From NCBI RefSeq assembly GCF_012933465.1, contig NZ_JABBND010000020.1, positions 62,001 through 126,000 on the forward strand: a stretch of 64,000 nucleotides of DNA. Direction: 5' to 3'. The notes under the pieces are model-generated. The model ran no database searches. It was not told the DNA's origin and saw nothing but the letters and a program-made list of their open reading frames with translations. Every line of letters begins with the position of its first letter. The stretch's first letter is position 1. Of the stretch, positions 17,364 to 25,986 are shown in pieces. The DNA comes from Actinomycetospora sp. TBRC 11914 (GTDB taxonomy: Bacteria; Actinomycetota; Actinomycetes; Mycobacteriales; Pseudonocardiaceae). The translations under genes and the position numbers were made by a program.

Positions 17364-18563
17364 TCAGCGCAGGCCCCGGAAGGCGGCGCGGACTTCCTCG
17401 GCGAAGACCTGCGGCTCCTCCCAGGCCGCGAAGTGGCCACCCGCCGCGGCCTCGTGGAAGGTCGCGAGGGTCGGGTAGGACTCCGCCACCCAACGGTGGG
17501 GGGCGCGGAAGATCTCGCCGGGGAAGGTCGTGAAGCCGACGGGGACCGTGACCGGCGGCGGGGCCGACGCGGCGGCGCGGGCCCTCTCCCAGTAGGCCCG
17601 GGCGGCCGAGGCGCCGGTGCCGGTCAGCCAGTACACGGTGATGTTGTCGAGCACGTGGTCGCGCGTGAGGTTGCCCGCCGGCCGCTGCTCGAGGAAGGCG
17701 CGGGAGATCTTCCGGTAGCTGTCGGTGTCGTGGTCGAGCATCCAGGCGGCCAGGGCGACCGGGGAGTCGAGCAGGGCGTAGCCGATCGTCTGGGGCCGGG
17801 TGGCCTGCTCGAGGAAGTAGCCGTTGCCGGTGGTCCGGAAGGTGTGCAGCGCCTCGGCCGCCGCTCGCTCCTCGTCGGAACGCGGCTCGGCAGGGCCGCC
17901 TCCCAGTGCCGTCACGAGCAGGTTCAGGTGGATGCCGGCGAGGCCCTGGGGCGCCTGGCGACCCAGCGCGTCGGTGACGGCGGCGCCGACGTCGCCGCCC
18001 TGCGCGACCCAGCGGCGGTAGCCGAGCCGGCGCATCAGCTCGGCCCACGCGCGGGCGATCCGCTGGGGCCCCCACCCCAGTTCGGCCGGGACGCCGGAGT
18101 ACCCGTAGCCGGGCAGCGAGGGCAGGACGAGGTGGAACGCGTCGGTGGGGTGCCCCCCGTGGGCGGTCGGGTCGGTGAGGGGGCCGACGACCTCGAGGAG
18201 CTCGATGACCGAGCCGGGCCAGCCGTGGGTCATGACGAGCGGCATCGCGTCCGCGTGGGGCGACCTCACGTGGAGGAAGTGGATGTGCACGCCGTCGATC
18301 TCGGTCGTGAACTGGGGTACCGCGTTGAGCCTCGCCTCGCAGCGCCGCCAGTCGTACTCGTCGGTCCAGTAGCGCGCGAGCTCCTGCAGCATCGCGAGCT
18401 GCACCCCCTGGGAGCGGTCGTCGACGAGCTCCCGGTTCGGCCAGCGCGTGGCGGCGACCCGCTGCCGGAGGTCGGCCAGCTGCGCTGCGGGCACCTCCAC
18501 CCGGAAGGGTCGGACCTGCTCGCGCGGGTCGGCGGTGGTCGTGGCTCCCGTCGGTGCCGACAT
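17364..18563 (-). CDS. Epoxide hydrolase (EHN-type), paralogue of the downstream gene
   Basis: A 399-residue EHN-type epoxide hydrolase, first gene of the minus-strand cluster. HGWPG lies at 114-118, the nucleophile is Asp191 in AQGGDVGAAV (the usual Trp after Asp is Val here), and the catalytic His is in AGGHFAAWEEP. The N-terminal EHN block is PFRVEVPAAQLADLRQRVAA. It shares the whole architecture and the closing FRGLR/FRSLR with its neighbour. The Trp-to-Val change beside the nucleophile may shift substrate choice. GGGGAG precedes the ATG at 18563. Confidence 0.92.
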   Translation of the reverse strand: MSAPTGATTTADPREQVRPFRVEVPAAQLADLRQRVAATRWPNRELVDDRSQGVQLAMLQELARYWTDEYDWRRCEARLNAVPQFTTEIDGVHIHFLHVRSPHADAMPLVMTHGWPGSVIELLEVVGPLTDPTAHGGHPTDAFHLVLPSLPGYGYSGVPAELGWGPQRIARAWAELMRRLGYRRWVAQGGDVGAAVTDALGRQAPQGLAGIHLNLLVTALGGGPAEPRSDEERAAAEALHTFRTTGNGYFLEQATRPQTIGYALLDSPVALAAWMLDHDTDSYRKISRAFLEQRPAGNLTRDHVLDNITVYWLTGTGASAARAYWERARAAASAPPPVTVPVGFTTFPGEIFRAPHRWVAESYPTLATFHEAAAGGHFAAWEEPQVFAEEVRAAFRGLR

Positions 18564-18889
18564 GCAGGCTCCCCTCACTCGCCCCGCGGTGTCGGTCCAC
18601 CGTCGAGCGGGAGCCCGGGCGGGCGCGCCCGGGGGATCCCCTGGCCGCAGCCCTGGTCGGCGGCCCGGACCCTCGCCGCGACCGAGAGCCTCGAGGAGGA
18701 CGAGGCGTACGCCGCCGTCGGCGCCGCCCACGGAGCGGGGGCCGACGGCCGGTCCCGAGCACCCGCGTCACGGGATCCCGGGGGAGGGCCCAGGGAGACC
18801 GACGGGCGCGAACCCGGCGACGGGCTGTCCAGCGTGGGCACGGCCGAGGGCTGAGCAACGCGACCGGAACGAGCCGATCGGAGCAGGAC
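18564..18889. other. Divergent intergenic region (no gene found)
   Basis: This 326-bp region lies between the minus-strand hydrolase operon and the plus-strand cupin gene and must contain both promoters. Several frames stay open on both strands only because of the high GC. I see no conserved coding sequence, tRNA, or convincing -35/-10 pair. Confidence 0.5.
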
Positions 18890-19255
18890 ATGGGCAGCAC
18901 AGACGGCCGCGGCCATGCGGTCGTCCAACAGGCACCGGGCCTGACCCGCACCGATCTCCAGCGCGGCGACCTGAGCGTCGACGGACGTGAGATGGTCCAG
19001 TCGCGGGTGGACATCGGGCCGGAAGCCCCGGCCGTCAGGCACACCCACCCGGGCGAGGAGATCATCTACGTCCTCGACGGGGAGCTCCGCTACGAGATCG
19101 ACGGGCAGCCGCCCCGGACCTACCGCGCGGGAGACGTCCTGACCGTCCCGGCCGGCGCCGCCCACTCCGTGCGGAACGTCGGTGGCCGGAACGCCGCCGA
19201 GCTCGCCACCTACGTGGTCGAGAAGGGGAAGCCGCTGCTCACCGTCGTCGAGTGA
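18890..19255 (+). CDS. Cupin domain protein
   Basis: A 121-residue single cupin. The two conserved motifs are visible: HTHPGEEIIYVLDGELRYEI (motif 1, about residues 48-67, with His48, His50 and Glu54 as metal ligands) and PAGAAHSVRNVGG (motif 2, with the last ligand His). Such small cupins act as metal-dependent isomerases, oxygenases or sensory proteins. GGAGCAGGAC precedes the ATG at 18890. It is divergent from the epoxide-hydrolase operon and may belong to the same pathway; no substrate can be assigned. Confidence 0.88.
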   Translation: MGSTDGRGHAVVQQAPGLTRTDLQRGDLSVDGREMVQSRVDIGPEAPAVRHTHPGEEIIYVLDGELRYEIDGQPPRTYRAGDVLTVPAGAAHSVRNVGGRNAAELATYVVEKGKPLLTVVE

Positions 19256-19605
19256 CGACCGGTGCGAGGCCGCCGCCTTCGACGGCGGTCCGGCCGGACG
19301 TGCGTCCCGTGCGCCCGTGTGGGCCCTGGTCCGACCCGGAACGTCCCCTGGCCGGGCACCCGGTCACGGGGCGGAGCACCAGGGCGATCCGACAAGCGAA
19401 GTGACGCACAGTGAGAGATGTGGTCGCATTCACGCGCTCGGGCTACTCTTCGAGGCCCGGTTGCGGTGCGCGCGATGACACGTTGTCGATGTGCTGACGG
19501 GTGGCACACGAGGGGACGGCGTTCGCCGGCGGGATGACGCGGTCCTCGCGCGGAGCGGTGGCCCGGCCTGCACGGGCGGTGATCGCGGCCGGCGGAGGTG
19601 GCCAC
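19256..19605 (+). other. Intergenic region with a small hairpin; promoter region of the LuxR-type gene
   Basis: A 350-bp stretch without a convincing gene. A short inverted repeat, CCGCC at 19273-19277 and GGCGG at 19284-19288, could end the cupin transcript. The bases around 19395-19450 are less GC-rich than the rest and probably hold the promoter of the large regulator. Frames that stay open upstream of 19606 lack conserved sequence. Confidence 0.45.
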
Positions 19606-22524
19606 GTGAGCACACGCATCGAGGACGTGTCCGCCGGACACCCGACGGCGACGGGATCGGCGTGCGCGATCTCCCCGGCGCCCGGCGAGTCGTGGGCCGC
19701 CGTGCCCGGCCGGGCCCGGGCCGTGGCACCGTCCGCCCGGGGCCGCCGTCGCGGGGCAGCACTCACCGACCGACGCGTCGAGTGCGAGCTGCTCGCGCGC
19801 CTGGCGGACGCCGTGCGCGGCGGGGAGAGCCGGACGCTGGTGCTCCGCGGCGAGCCGGGCGCGGGCAAGACGGCCTTGCTCGACCGTCTCGTCGAGGCCG
19901 CTCGCGGGGTCCGCGTGGCGCGGGTCGCCGGCGTGCTCGCGGAGAGGGAGCTCGCGTTCGCGGGCCTGCACCAGTTGTGCGCGCGGTTCTCCGCACACCT
20001 CACCGAGCTGCCGGGCCGCCAGCGGGAGGCGCTCTCGACGGCGATCGGTGTCGGCGCCGGCCCGGCACCCGACCCCCTCGCGGTGGGGCTCGCGGTACTG
20101 GGGCTCCTGTCGGCGGCCGCCGCGGAGCAGCCGCTCCTGTGCGTGGTCGACGACGAGCAGTGGCTCGATCGCGAGTCGGCGCGCACGCTCGGCTTCGTGG
20201 CCCGTCGTCTCGGATCCGAAGCCGTGGGGCTGGTGGTGGCGACCCGGGCCGGCGGTGATCACCTGGCCGGCGTGCCGGAGCTCGGCGTGGACGGCCTACC
20301 GGAGGGCGAGGCGCGCGCGCTGCTGGACGCCGCGTTCCCGGGCCCGCTCGACGAGCGGGCGCGAGACGTGATCGTGGCGGAGACGAGCGGCAACCCCGCC
20401 GCGCTGCTCGAGCTGCCGTCCCCGCTCGAGCTGGCCGGGGGCTTCCGGCTGCCCGGCGCGATGCCGGCGGCGCCCCGGATCGAGGACGGCCTCCGTCGTC
20501 GTCTCGCGGCGTTGCCGTCCCCGGCGCACCGGCTGGTGGAGCTGGCGGCCACCGACCCGACCGGCGACCCGGTGCTGGTGCGCCGGGCGGCGGAGCGGCT
20601 GGGCATCCCGCACCAGGCGGCCGGCGCGGCGTCCGAGTCCGGCCTCGTGCACTTCGGCATCCGGCTGCGGTTCCGGCACCCGCTGGCGCGGTCGGTGACC
20701 TACCGCTCGGCGTCGGTGCACCACCGCACCCGGGCGCACGCGGCGCTGGCGGAGGTCACCGATCCGGTGGCGGACGCGGATCGCCGCGCCTGGCACCGCG
20801 CCCACGCGGTCGTGGCACCCGACGAGGGCGTCGCGGCGGACCTGGAGCGCTCCTCCGGCCGCGCCCAGGTCCGAGGCGGGCTGCCCGCGGCGGCGGCCTT
20901 CCTCGAGCGCTCGGTCGCGCTCACCGAGGACCCCGCCCGCCACGCGGAGCGGATCCTGACGGCGGCCCGGACGAACCTGCGGGCCGGAGCCTTCGCGACG
21001 GCTATCGAGCTGCTCACCGCGCTCGAGGTGGTGGCGTGCGACGAGTCGGTCCGCGCCCGGGCGGACCTGCTCCGGGGCCAGGTCGAGTTCGCCGCGCACC
21101 TCGGCCACGAGGCTCCCTCCCGGTTGCTCGCGGCGGCCCGGAGGCTCGAGCCCGTCGACCTCGAGCTGGCCCGCCGGACCTACGTCGACGCGTGGGTCGC
21201 TGCCTCGGCGGCCGGACACCTGGCGGACGTCGACCCGGTCGAGATCGCCCTCGCCGCGAGGTCGCTCCCACGGTGCGGGTCCGCCCGCCGTGGGAGCGAG
21301 GTGCTCCTCGACGGCCTCGTGCAGCTCGCGACCGAGGGTCCGACCGCCGCCGCGCCCGCCCTCCGCGCGGCCGTCGCGGTCCTCGTCGACGGCGACCCCG
21401 ACCGGGACGAGGGGCTGCGGTGGGGACGGGTGGCGGCGACCGCGCTGTGGGACGTCGACGCGGCACGCACCATGACGAGCCGGCAGGTCCGGTCGGCCCG
21501 CGCGGCCGGCGCTCTCGGAGCGCTCCCCGTCGACCTCACCGCGCTCGCCATCGACGAGGCGGGTCGCGGCGACCTGGGGGCCGCCGCCGCCCTCGTCGCG
21601 GAGATCGACACGGTGACCGGGGTGACCGGGAGCCGGATCGCGCCCTGTGCGGCCCTGTACCTCGCCGCGCTGCGGGGTGACCAGGAGGAGGTCACCGCGC
21701 TGGTCGCGGCCGCCGCCACCGACGCCGCCGTCGGCGGGCAGGGGGTCGCGGGGACGTGCGCGCAGTGGGCCGCCGCGATCCTGCACAACGGTCACGGCCG
21801 GTACGCCGACGCCTTCGCGGCCGCGGAGCATGCCGTCGCGGACGATCATGTGTCCGTGTCGCGGTGGGCTCTTCCCGAGCTGGTCGAAGCCGCCGCCCGG
21901 ACGGGGAACCGCAAGGCGGCCGACGAGGCGCTCGCCCGGCTGGGCGAGACCGTGCACGCCGGGGCCGCGGAGTTCGGCCTCGGTCTCGAAGCGCGCTCGC
22001 GGGCCCTGGTGAGCGAGGGAACCGCGGCCGAGACCGCCCACCGCGACGCGATCGACCACCTCGACACCGGGGGCGCGCATCCCGCCCTGGCCCGGAGCCA
22101 CCTGCTCTACGGGGAGTGGCTGCGGCGGGAGACCCGTCGGGTCGATGCCCGCCGACACCTGCGGACCGCGCACGAGATGCTCCAGGCGATCGGCATGACC
22201 GCGTTCGCCGAGCGCGCCCGTCGCGAGCTGCTCGCCACGGGCGAGTCCGTGCGTCGGCGGGCGCTCCAGACGCCGTCGGAGCTGACCTCGCAGGAGGCCT
22301 CGATCGCCCGGCTCGCCGCCGACGGACAGACCAACGCCGAGATCGGGGCGCAACTGTTCCTCAGCGCCCGGACCATCGAGTGGCACCTGCGGAAGGTGTT
22401 CACGAAGCTGGGCGTCGGATCCCGCCGGGAGCTACGCCTCGGGCTGTCCGGCGCACCGGCTGGTCCGCCGGGGCGAGCCGAGTACTCGCGGGGCACGCTC
22501 GGGCTCGCCCCTCGGCGGTCTTGA
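19606..22524 (+). CDS. LAL-type (large ATP-binding) LuxR family transcriptional regulator
   Basis: A 972-residue regulator of the LAL/MalT class. An N-terminal AAA-like NTPase has Walker A GEPGAGKT (about residues 82-89) and Walker [14 protein letters not shown]; a long helical TPR-like middle follows; the C-terminal LuxR helix-turn-helix reads [20 protein letters not shown] then [19 protein letters not shown]. It would activate transcription in an ATP- and ligand-dependent way. The GTG at 19606 is chosen because GGAGGTG lies six bases upstream; the frame is open back to a GTG at 19501. It may control the adjoining hydrolase cluster or the cupin. A hairpin follows the stop. Confidence 0.92.
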   Translation: MSTRIEDVSAGHPTATGSACAISPAPGESWAAVPGRARAVAPSARGRRRGAALTDRRVECELLARLADAVRGGESRTLVLRGEPGAGKTALLDRLVEAARGVRVARVAGVLAERELAFAGLHQLCARFSAHLTELPGRQREALSTAIGVGAGPAPDPLAVGLAVLGLLSAAAAEQPLLCVVDDEQWLDRESARTLGFVARRLGSEAVGLVVATRAGGDHLAGVPELGVDGLPEGEARALLDAAFPGPLDERARDVIVAETSGNPAALLELPSPLELAGGFRLPGAMPAAPRIEDGLRRRLAALPSPAHRLVELAATDPTGDPVLVRRAAERLGIPHQAAGAASESGLVHFGIRLRFRHPLARSVTYRSASVHHRTRAHAALAEVTDPVADADRRAWHRAHAVVAPDEGVAADLERSSGRAQVRGGLPAAAAFLERSVALTEDPARHAERILTAARTNLRAGAFATAIELLTALEVVACDESVRARADLLRGQVEFAAHLGHEAPSRLLAAARRLEPVDLELARRTYVDAWVAASAAGHLADVDPVEIALAARSLPRCGSARRGSEVLLDGLVQLATEGPTAAAPALRAAVAVLVDGDPDRDEGLRWGRVAATALWDVDAARTMTSRQVRSARAAGALGALPVDLTALAIDEAGRGDLGAAAALVAEIDTVTGVTGSRIAPCAALYLAALRGDQEEVTALVAAAATDAAVGGQGVAGTCAQWAAAILHNGHGRYADAFAAAEHAVADDHVSVSRWALPELVEAAARTGNRKAADEALARLGETVHAGAAEFGLGLEARSRALVSEGTAAETAHRDAIDHLDTGGAHPALARSHLLYGEWLRRETRRVDARRHLRTAHEMLQAIGMTAFAERARRELLATGESVRRRALQTPSELTSQEASIARLAADGQTNAEIGAQLFLSARTIEWHLRKVFTKLGVGSRRELRLGLSGAPAGPPGRAEYSRGTLGLAPRRS

Positions 22525-22544
22525 CCGGGCCGCGATGCTGGAGA

Positions 22545-22566
22545 GGTCCGCTGTCCGCAGCGGACC
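22545..22566 (+). terminator. Hairpin terminator
   Basis: Perfect 9-bp arms, GGTCCGCTG at 22545-22553 and CAGCGGACC at 22558-22566 with a TCCG loop, lie 20 bases after the stop of the LAL regulator and before the gas-vesicle gene. Confidence 0.65.
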
Positions 22567-22591
22567 CTCGTGGTGTCGGGAGGTGCCTGCG

Positions 22592-22993
22592 GTGACGGTG
22601 GCTCGGTCGGGCGCAGGCAGGGTCCAGCACTCGCCGCAGGGCGGCCTGGCCGAGGTCCTCGACCTCGTCCTCGACAAGGGCCTGGTCATCGATGCGTTCA
22701 TCAAGGTGTCCCTGGTCGGCATCGAGATCCTCACCATCGACGCCCGGGTCGTCGTGGCCAGCGTCGACACCTACCTGCGCTTCGCCGAGGCCACCAACCG
22801 TCTCGACCTCCACGCCAAGGGCGGGAAGGGTCTTCCCGACCTCCTCGGCGGCGGCGGGCGCGCGGCCGCCGAAGGAGCGACCTACCGTGCCGCGAAGAGC
22901 AAGACCACCGGCGTGCTCGAGGCCGGCAAGGAGAAGTGGGACGAGATCCGCGGCAAGGACCAGCAGCGTGCCCCGGGGAGGCGCCGTCGCTGA
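22592..22993 (+). CDS. Gas vesicle structural protein, GvpA/GvpJ type (orphan)
   Basis: A 133-residue protein whose residues 19-72 match the GvpA fold: [54 protein letters not shown]. GvpA polymerises into the shell of gas vesicles; GvpJ is a minor paralogue with a longer tail. Here a 60-residue Gly/Lys-rich C-terminal extension favours GvpJ or a repurposed member. GGGAGG precedes the GTG at 22592. None of the other vesicle genes (gvpF, G, K, L, N, O, S) is near, so floating vesicles cannot be made from this locus alone. Confidence 0.85.
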   Translation: MTVARSGAGRVQHSPQGGLAEVLDLVLDKGLVIDAFIKVSLVGIEILTIDARVVVASVDTYLRFAEATNRLDLHAKGGKGLPDLLGGGGRAAAEGATYRAAKSKTTGVLEAGKEKWDEIRGKDQQRAPGRRRR

Positions 22994-23100
22994 GCCGGAG
23001 GCCGTCGCGGCGCGGCCGCGCCGATCTCGGGATTCCCCCACCTCCCGCGGCCTGCGAGGGTGTCGGCGATGTGGAACACCGACCCTGACCTGGCGCCGAC

Positions 23101-24372
23101 GTGACCCACGGCGGCCCGCGGCGTCTCGCCCTCGCCTGCCAGGGTGGAGGCAGCCACACCGCGTTCAGCGCCGGCGCACTCAGCCGCTTCTTCGGTTCCG
23201 GCGCCGTCGCGGCAGCAGACGTCGTCGGGATCAGCGGCACCTCCGGCGGCGCCGTCAACGCGCTGATCGCCTGGTCGTGCCTGGTGCACGGCCGACCGGA
23301 CGAGATCGGGCCGGCGTTGGCGGACTTCTGGGCCGACAACGCGGCCACGGGCCCGCTGCAGCGTCTGGTCAACCTCGTGACGGTCGGGGCCGGGGTCGGG
23401 CAGAACCTCGGGCTGGTGCCGCCGCTGAATCCCTACCTGGTGCCGCCGGCGCTCGACGGCCGGGAGGAGTTCCGGCGCCTCCTGCGCCGCCACGTCGACT
23501 TCGACGCGCTGCCCGTCGACAGCGAGGGCCGGTACCCGCGCCTGGTGCTGGGGGCCGTCGAGGTCCTCACCGGCGAGTTCCGGGCCTTCGACAGCCGCCG
23601 TGACCGGATCACTCCCGACACCGTGCTCGCCTCGGCCGCGATCCCGACGCTGTTCCGCGCGATCCCGGTCGACGGAGGTGTCTATTGGGACGGCCTGTTC
23701 TCCCAGAACCCGCCCGTCTCCCAGCTCGCCGATGACCACCCCGACGAGCTGTGGGTCCTGCAGATCAACCCGAGTCGCATCGACCGGGAGCCGCGCACCA
23801 CCTCGGACATCGCCGAGCGTCGCAACGAGCTCGCCGGGAACCTCTCCCTCAACCAGGAGCTGCACGGCATCGAGCGCACCGACCAGCTGCTCGAGTCCGG
23901 GGCACTCACCGAGACCAGCGGTTATCGCCCGATCATGGTCCGCGTCCTGGAGATGCCGCGTGCGCCCTGGTCCGACCTGCTCGGGGCGGCGTCCAAGCTC
24001 AACCGCGACCCGGCGTTCCTCGCCCGGCTGCAGCGCGAGGGGGCCGAGCAGGCCGACCGCTTCCTCGTCGGCCTCGCCCTCGAACGGGCCTGGCTCGACC
24101 GTGACGCGTCGACCGTGGCGGGCCTGCTCCGCGGCGCGCGCGTCACGGCGGAGGCACCGTTCGCCCCGTTGTCCGGGGATCCGGTGACCGCGGTCGCCGA
24201 GCTGCTGGCGCGCGACGTCGCCGTCGACCTCACCCGCAAGCAGGTCGCCGGGGCCGAGATCACCTGGCGGGTCCGCCTCGTCCGGCCCGACCGGACGACC
24301 GCCGAGGGCACGGCCACCGCGACCGTCGACGCGGGCCGGATCCGGACCCTGGCCCTCGGTCCCGCCTCCTGA
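23101..24372 (+). CDS. Patatin-like phospholipase
   Basis: A 423-residue patatin-family lipid acyl hydrolase with a Ser-Asp dyad. The oxyanion loop is CQGGGSHTAFSAG (residues 13-25), the nucleophile elbow GISGTSGGAVNAL gives Ser48, and the Asp lies in VYWDGLFSQNPPV. The ordering and spacing are standard. The C-terminal quarter (from about residue 340) has an extra domain of unknown type ending in ITWRVRLVRPDRTTAEGTA-like beta-rich sequence. No signal peptide is visible, so it probably works inside the cell. The GTG at 23101 follows the gas-vesicle gene by about 107 bp. Confidence 0.9.
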   Translation: MTHGGPRRLALACQGGGSHTAFSAGALSRFFGSGAVAAADVVGISGTSGGAVNALIAWSCLVHGRPDEIGPALADFWADNAATGPLQRLVNLVTVGAGVGQNLGLVPPLNPYLVPPALDGREEFRRLLRRHVDFDALPVDSEGRYPRLVLGAVEVLTGEFRAFDSRRDRITPDTVLASAAIPTLFRAIPVDGGVYWDGLFSQNPPVSQLADDHPDELWVLQINPSRIDREPRTTSDIAERRNELAGNLSLNQELHGIERTDQLLESGALTETSGYRPIMVRVLEMPRAPWSDLLGAASKLNRDPAFLARLQREGAEQADRFLVGLALERAWLDRDASTVAGLLRGARVTAEAPFAPLSGDPVTAVAELLARDVAVDLTRKQVAGAEITWRVRLVRPDRTTAEGTATATVDAGRIRTLALGPAS

Positions 24373-24504
24373 ACGTCTCGACGCTCCCTGCCCTGGATGG
24401 ACGCACGACGCCCACCTACCAGCCCCACTTCGTGACGAGCGGTAACGGTGGAGGCCCGGGCGAGCGAGGCCAGGGTGGACGCACCGTCGACTCGGGGACA
24501 CGCG

Positions 24505-24687
24505 GTGAGCACACTCTTACTGGTCGTAGCCAGCACGCTCTCACACGTCACGGTGGGAGCCCTGATGTACGCGGTCGGCCACCGGGCCGGCGCGCGCCGA
24601 CGACCTCCACAGCGAGTGCGCGTCGAGCTGCCGATCCGTCAGCCCACGCCCACCTCCCGGACCGGACGGGACGGGGCTCGCCGCTGA
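24505..24687 (+). CDS. Possible small membrane protein
   Basis: A possible 60-residue protein from the GTG at 24505. It has one strongly hydrophobic segment near the N-terminus (LLLVVASTLSHVTVGALMYA) and a basic, proline-rich tail (GARRRPPQRVRVELP). I do not recognise the family. No clear ribosome binding site is visible, and the frame could be open by chance. Listed because the hydrophobic pattern is unusual for shadow frames here. Confidence 0.35.
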   Translation: MSTLLLVVASTLSHVTVGALMYAVGHRAGARRRPPQRVRVELPIRQPTPTSRTGRDGARR

Positions 24688-24776
24688 GGTCCGGCCTCCG
24701 GTGGCCGACGGTCACACTCGGGGCGGCCCGTTCGTCACATCGAGGAGAGGGCAGGGACGAGCGGAGGGCGGACGCG

Positions 24777-25592
24777 GTGGACCGTACGGAGAGCTTCGAG
24801 GCGGAACGGCCGCGCCTGGTGGGCCTGGCCACCCGGGTGCTGGCCGATCACGCCGAGGCCGAGGACGTCGTCCAGCAGGCCTGGCTGCGGCTCACGGGGA
24901 CGGACACCGACCCCGAGAGCCTTCCCGCCTGGCTGACGACGGTGACCACCCGGCTGTGCCTGGACCGGTTGCGGTCCCGGACCCCGGTCCCGGCGGCCGA
25001 GATCGAGGTGCCCGACGTCGCGCCCGACGTGGCCGAGGAGGTCGCCCTCGCCGACACGGTCGGCGTCGCGCTCCAGGTGGTCCTGGACCGGCTGTCGCCC
25101 CAGGAGCGGGTCGCGTTCGTGCTGCACGACAGCTTCGGCTTCGACTTCCCGGCCATCGCCGGCGTCCTGGACACCACCCCGGTGGCGGCCCGCAAGCTCG
25201 CCTCTCGGGCACGGGCCAAGGTGCGTCAGCCCTCGCCGGACGACGAACTGGCCGACCGGGAGGTCGTCGACGCCTTCATGGCCGCGGCCCGCCACGGCGA
25301 GTTCGACCGGTTGATGCGGTTACTGGCCCCGGACGCCGCGGTGACGGCCGACGACGCCGCGATCCGGGCCGGCACGCCGGCGCGGATCGACGGAGCACAC
25401 GCGGTGGCGACGTTCTTCGACGGCAGCGCGCAGTCGGCGCTCGCGGTCTCCGTCGACGACCGGCCGGCGGCAGCCTGGTTCCTCCGGGGTGAGGCCAAGG
25501 TGCTGTTCGACTTCACCGTCGTCGACGGCCTGGTCGAGCGCATCACCTTCCGTGCCGAGCCGGAGGTCCTGGCGCGAGTGACGCGGCGTTGA
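24777..25592 (+). CDS. ECF41/SigJ-type RNA polymerase sigma factor
   Basis: A 271-residue extracytoplasmic-function sigma factor. Region 2 is RLVGLATRVLADHAEAEDVV QQAW (residues 11-34, shown with a break) and region 4 is LSPQERVAFVLHDSFGFDFP followed by IAGVLDTTPVAARKLASRAR. A C-terminal SnoaL-like domain (from about residue 165) regulates activity in this ECF41 group. The usual DGGGK motif of that domain is not recognisable here (the corresponding stretch reads VTADDAAIRAGTPA). No anti-sigma gene is nearby. GTG start at 24777 after GGAGGG, with a rather long spacing. Confidence 0.88.
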   Translation: MDRTESFEAERPRLVGLATRVLADHAEAEDVVQQAWLRLTGTDTDPESLPAWLTTVTTRLCLDRLRSRTPVPAAEIEVPDVAPDVAEEVALADTVGVALQVVLDRLSPQERVAFVLHDSFGFDFPAIAGVLDTTPVAARKLASRARAKVRQPSPDDELADREVVDAFMAAARHGEFDRLMRLLAPDAAVTADDAAIRAGTPARIDGAHAVATFFDGSAQSALAVSVDDRPAAAWFLRGEAKVLFDFTVVDGLVERITFRAEPEVLARVTRR

Positions 25593-25682
25593 GCGCCGGG
25601 GCCCTACCGAGAGCCGGTCACACCCGCGGCGCCGCGAACGTCACAGGGGTGAACGACCACACCACGGACGAGAGGGAACGAG

Positions 25683-25937
25683 ATGAAGACCATGACCTGC
25701 CGCCAGCTCGGGGGACCCTGCGAGCTCGAGCACCGGGGCGAGACCGCCGACGACGTCATCAAGGCCCAGGACCGCCACCTCAAGGACGCCGAGAAGGCCG
25801 GTGACGGCACCCACCGGGAGGCGCGCGAGGCGATGAAGGGGCGCTGGCGGCACCCGAAGAAGTCGATGGACTGGTACCGGGACGTCAAGCAGGCCTTCGC
25901 CGACCTGCCCCAGGACCAGCCGGACCCCCGACACTGA
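25683..25937 (+). CDS. DUF1059-type small protein
   Basis: An 84-residue soluble protein starting MKTMTCRQLGGPCELEHRGE, followed by TADDVIKAQDRHLKDAE and a WRHPKKSMDWYRDVKQAF segment. Small proteins with the CRQLGGPC start and the DVIKAQDRHL helix are common in actinobacteria and are usually filed with DUF1059. The function is unknown; the two conserved cysteines could bind a metal. AGGGAACGAG precedes the ATG at 25683. It follows the sigma factor by 90 bp in the same direction and could be part of its regulon. Confidence 0.8.
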   Translation: MKTMTCRQLGGPCELEHRGETADDVIKAQDRHLKDAEKAGDGTHREAREAMKGRWRHPKKSMDWYRDVKQAFADLPQDQPDPRH

Positions 25938-25986
25938 GCGCGCCGGGCTCGGCCGGCGACGCCTCGACGACCGCGCTCGACCGCAT

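Noticed and set aside
16138..19065. Reading the epoxide hydrolase as part of a 975-residue protein
   Set aside because: The frame stays open upstream of 17328 only because of base composition. Conserved sequence and a GGAGG site place the start at 17328, and the upstream part is antisense or frame-shifted relative to the paralogous gene.
22592..22993. Complete gas vesicle operon
   Set aside because: Only one GvpA/J-type gene was found; both neighbours belong to other families.
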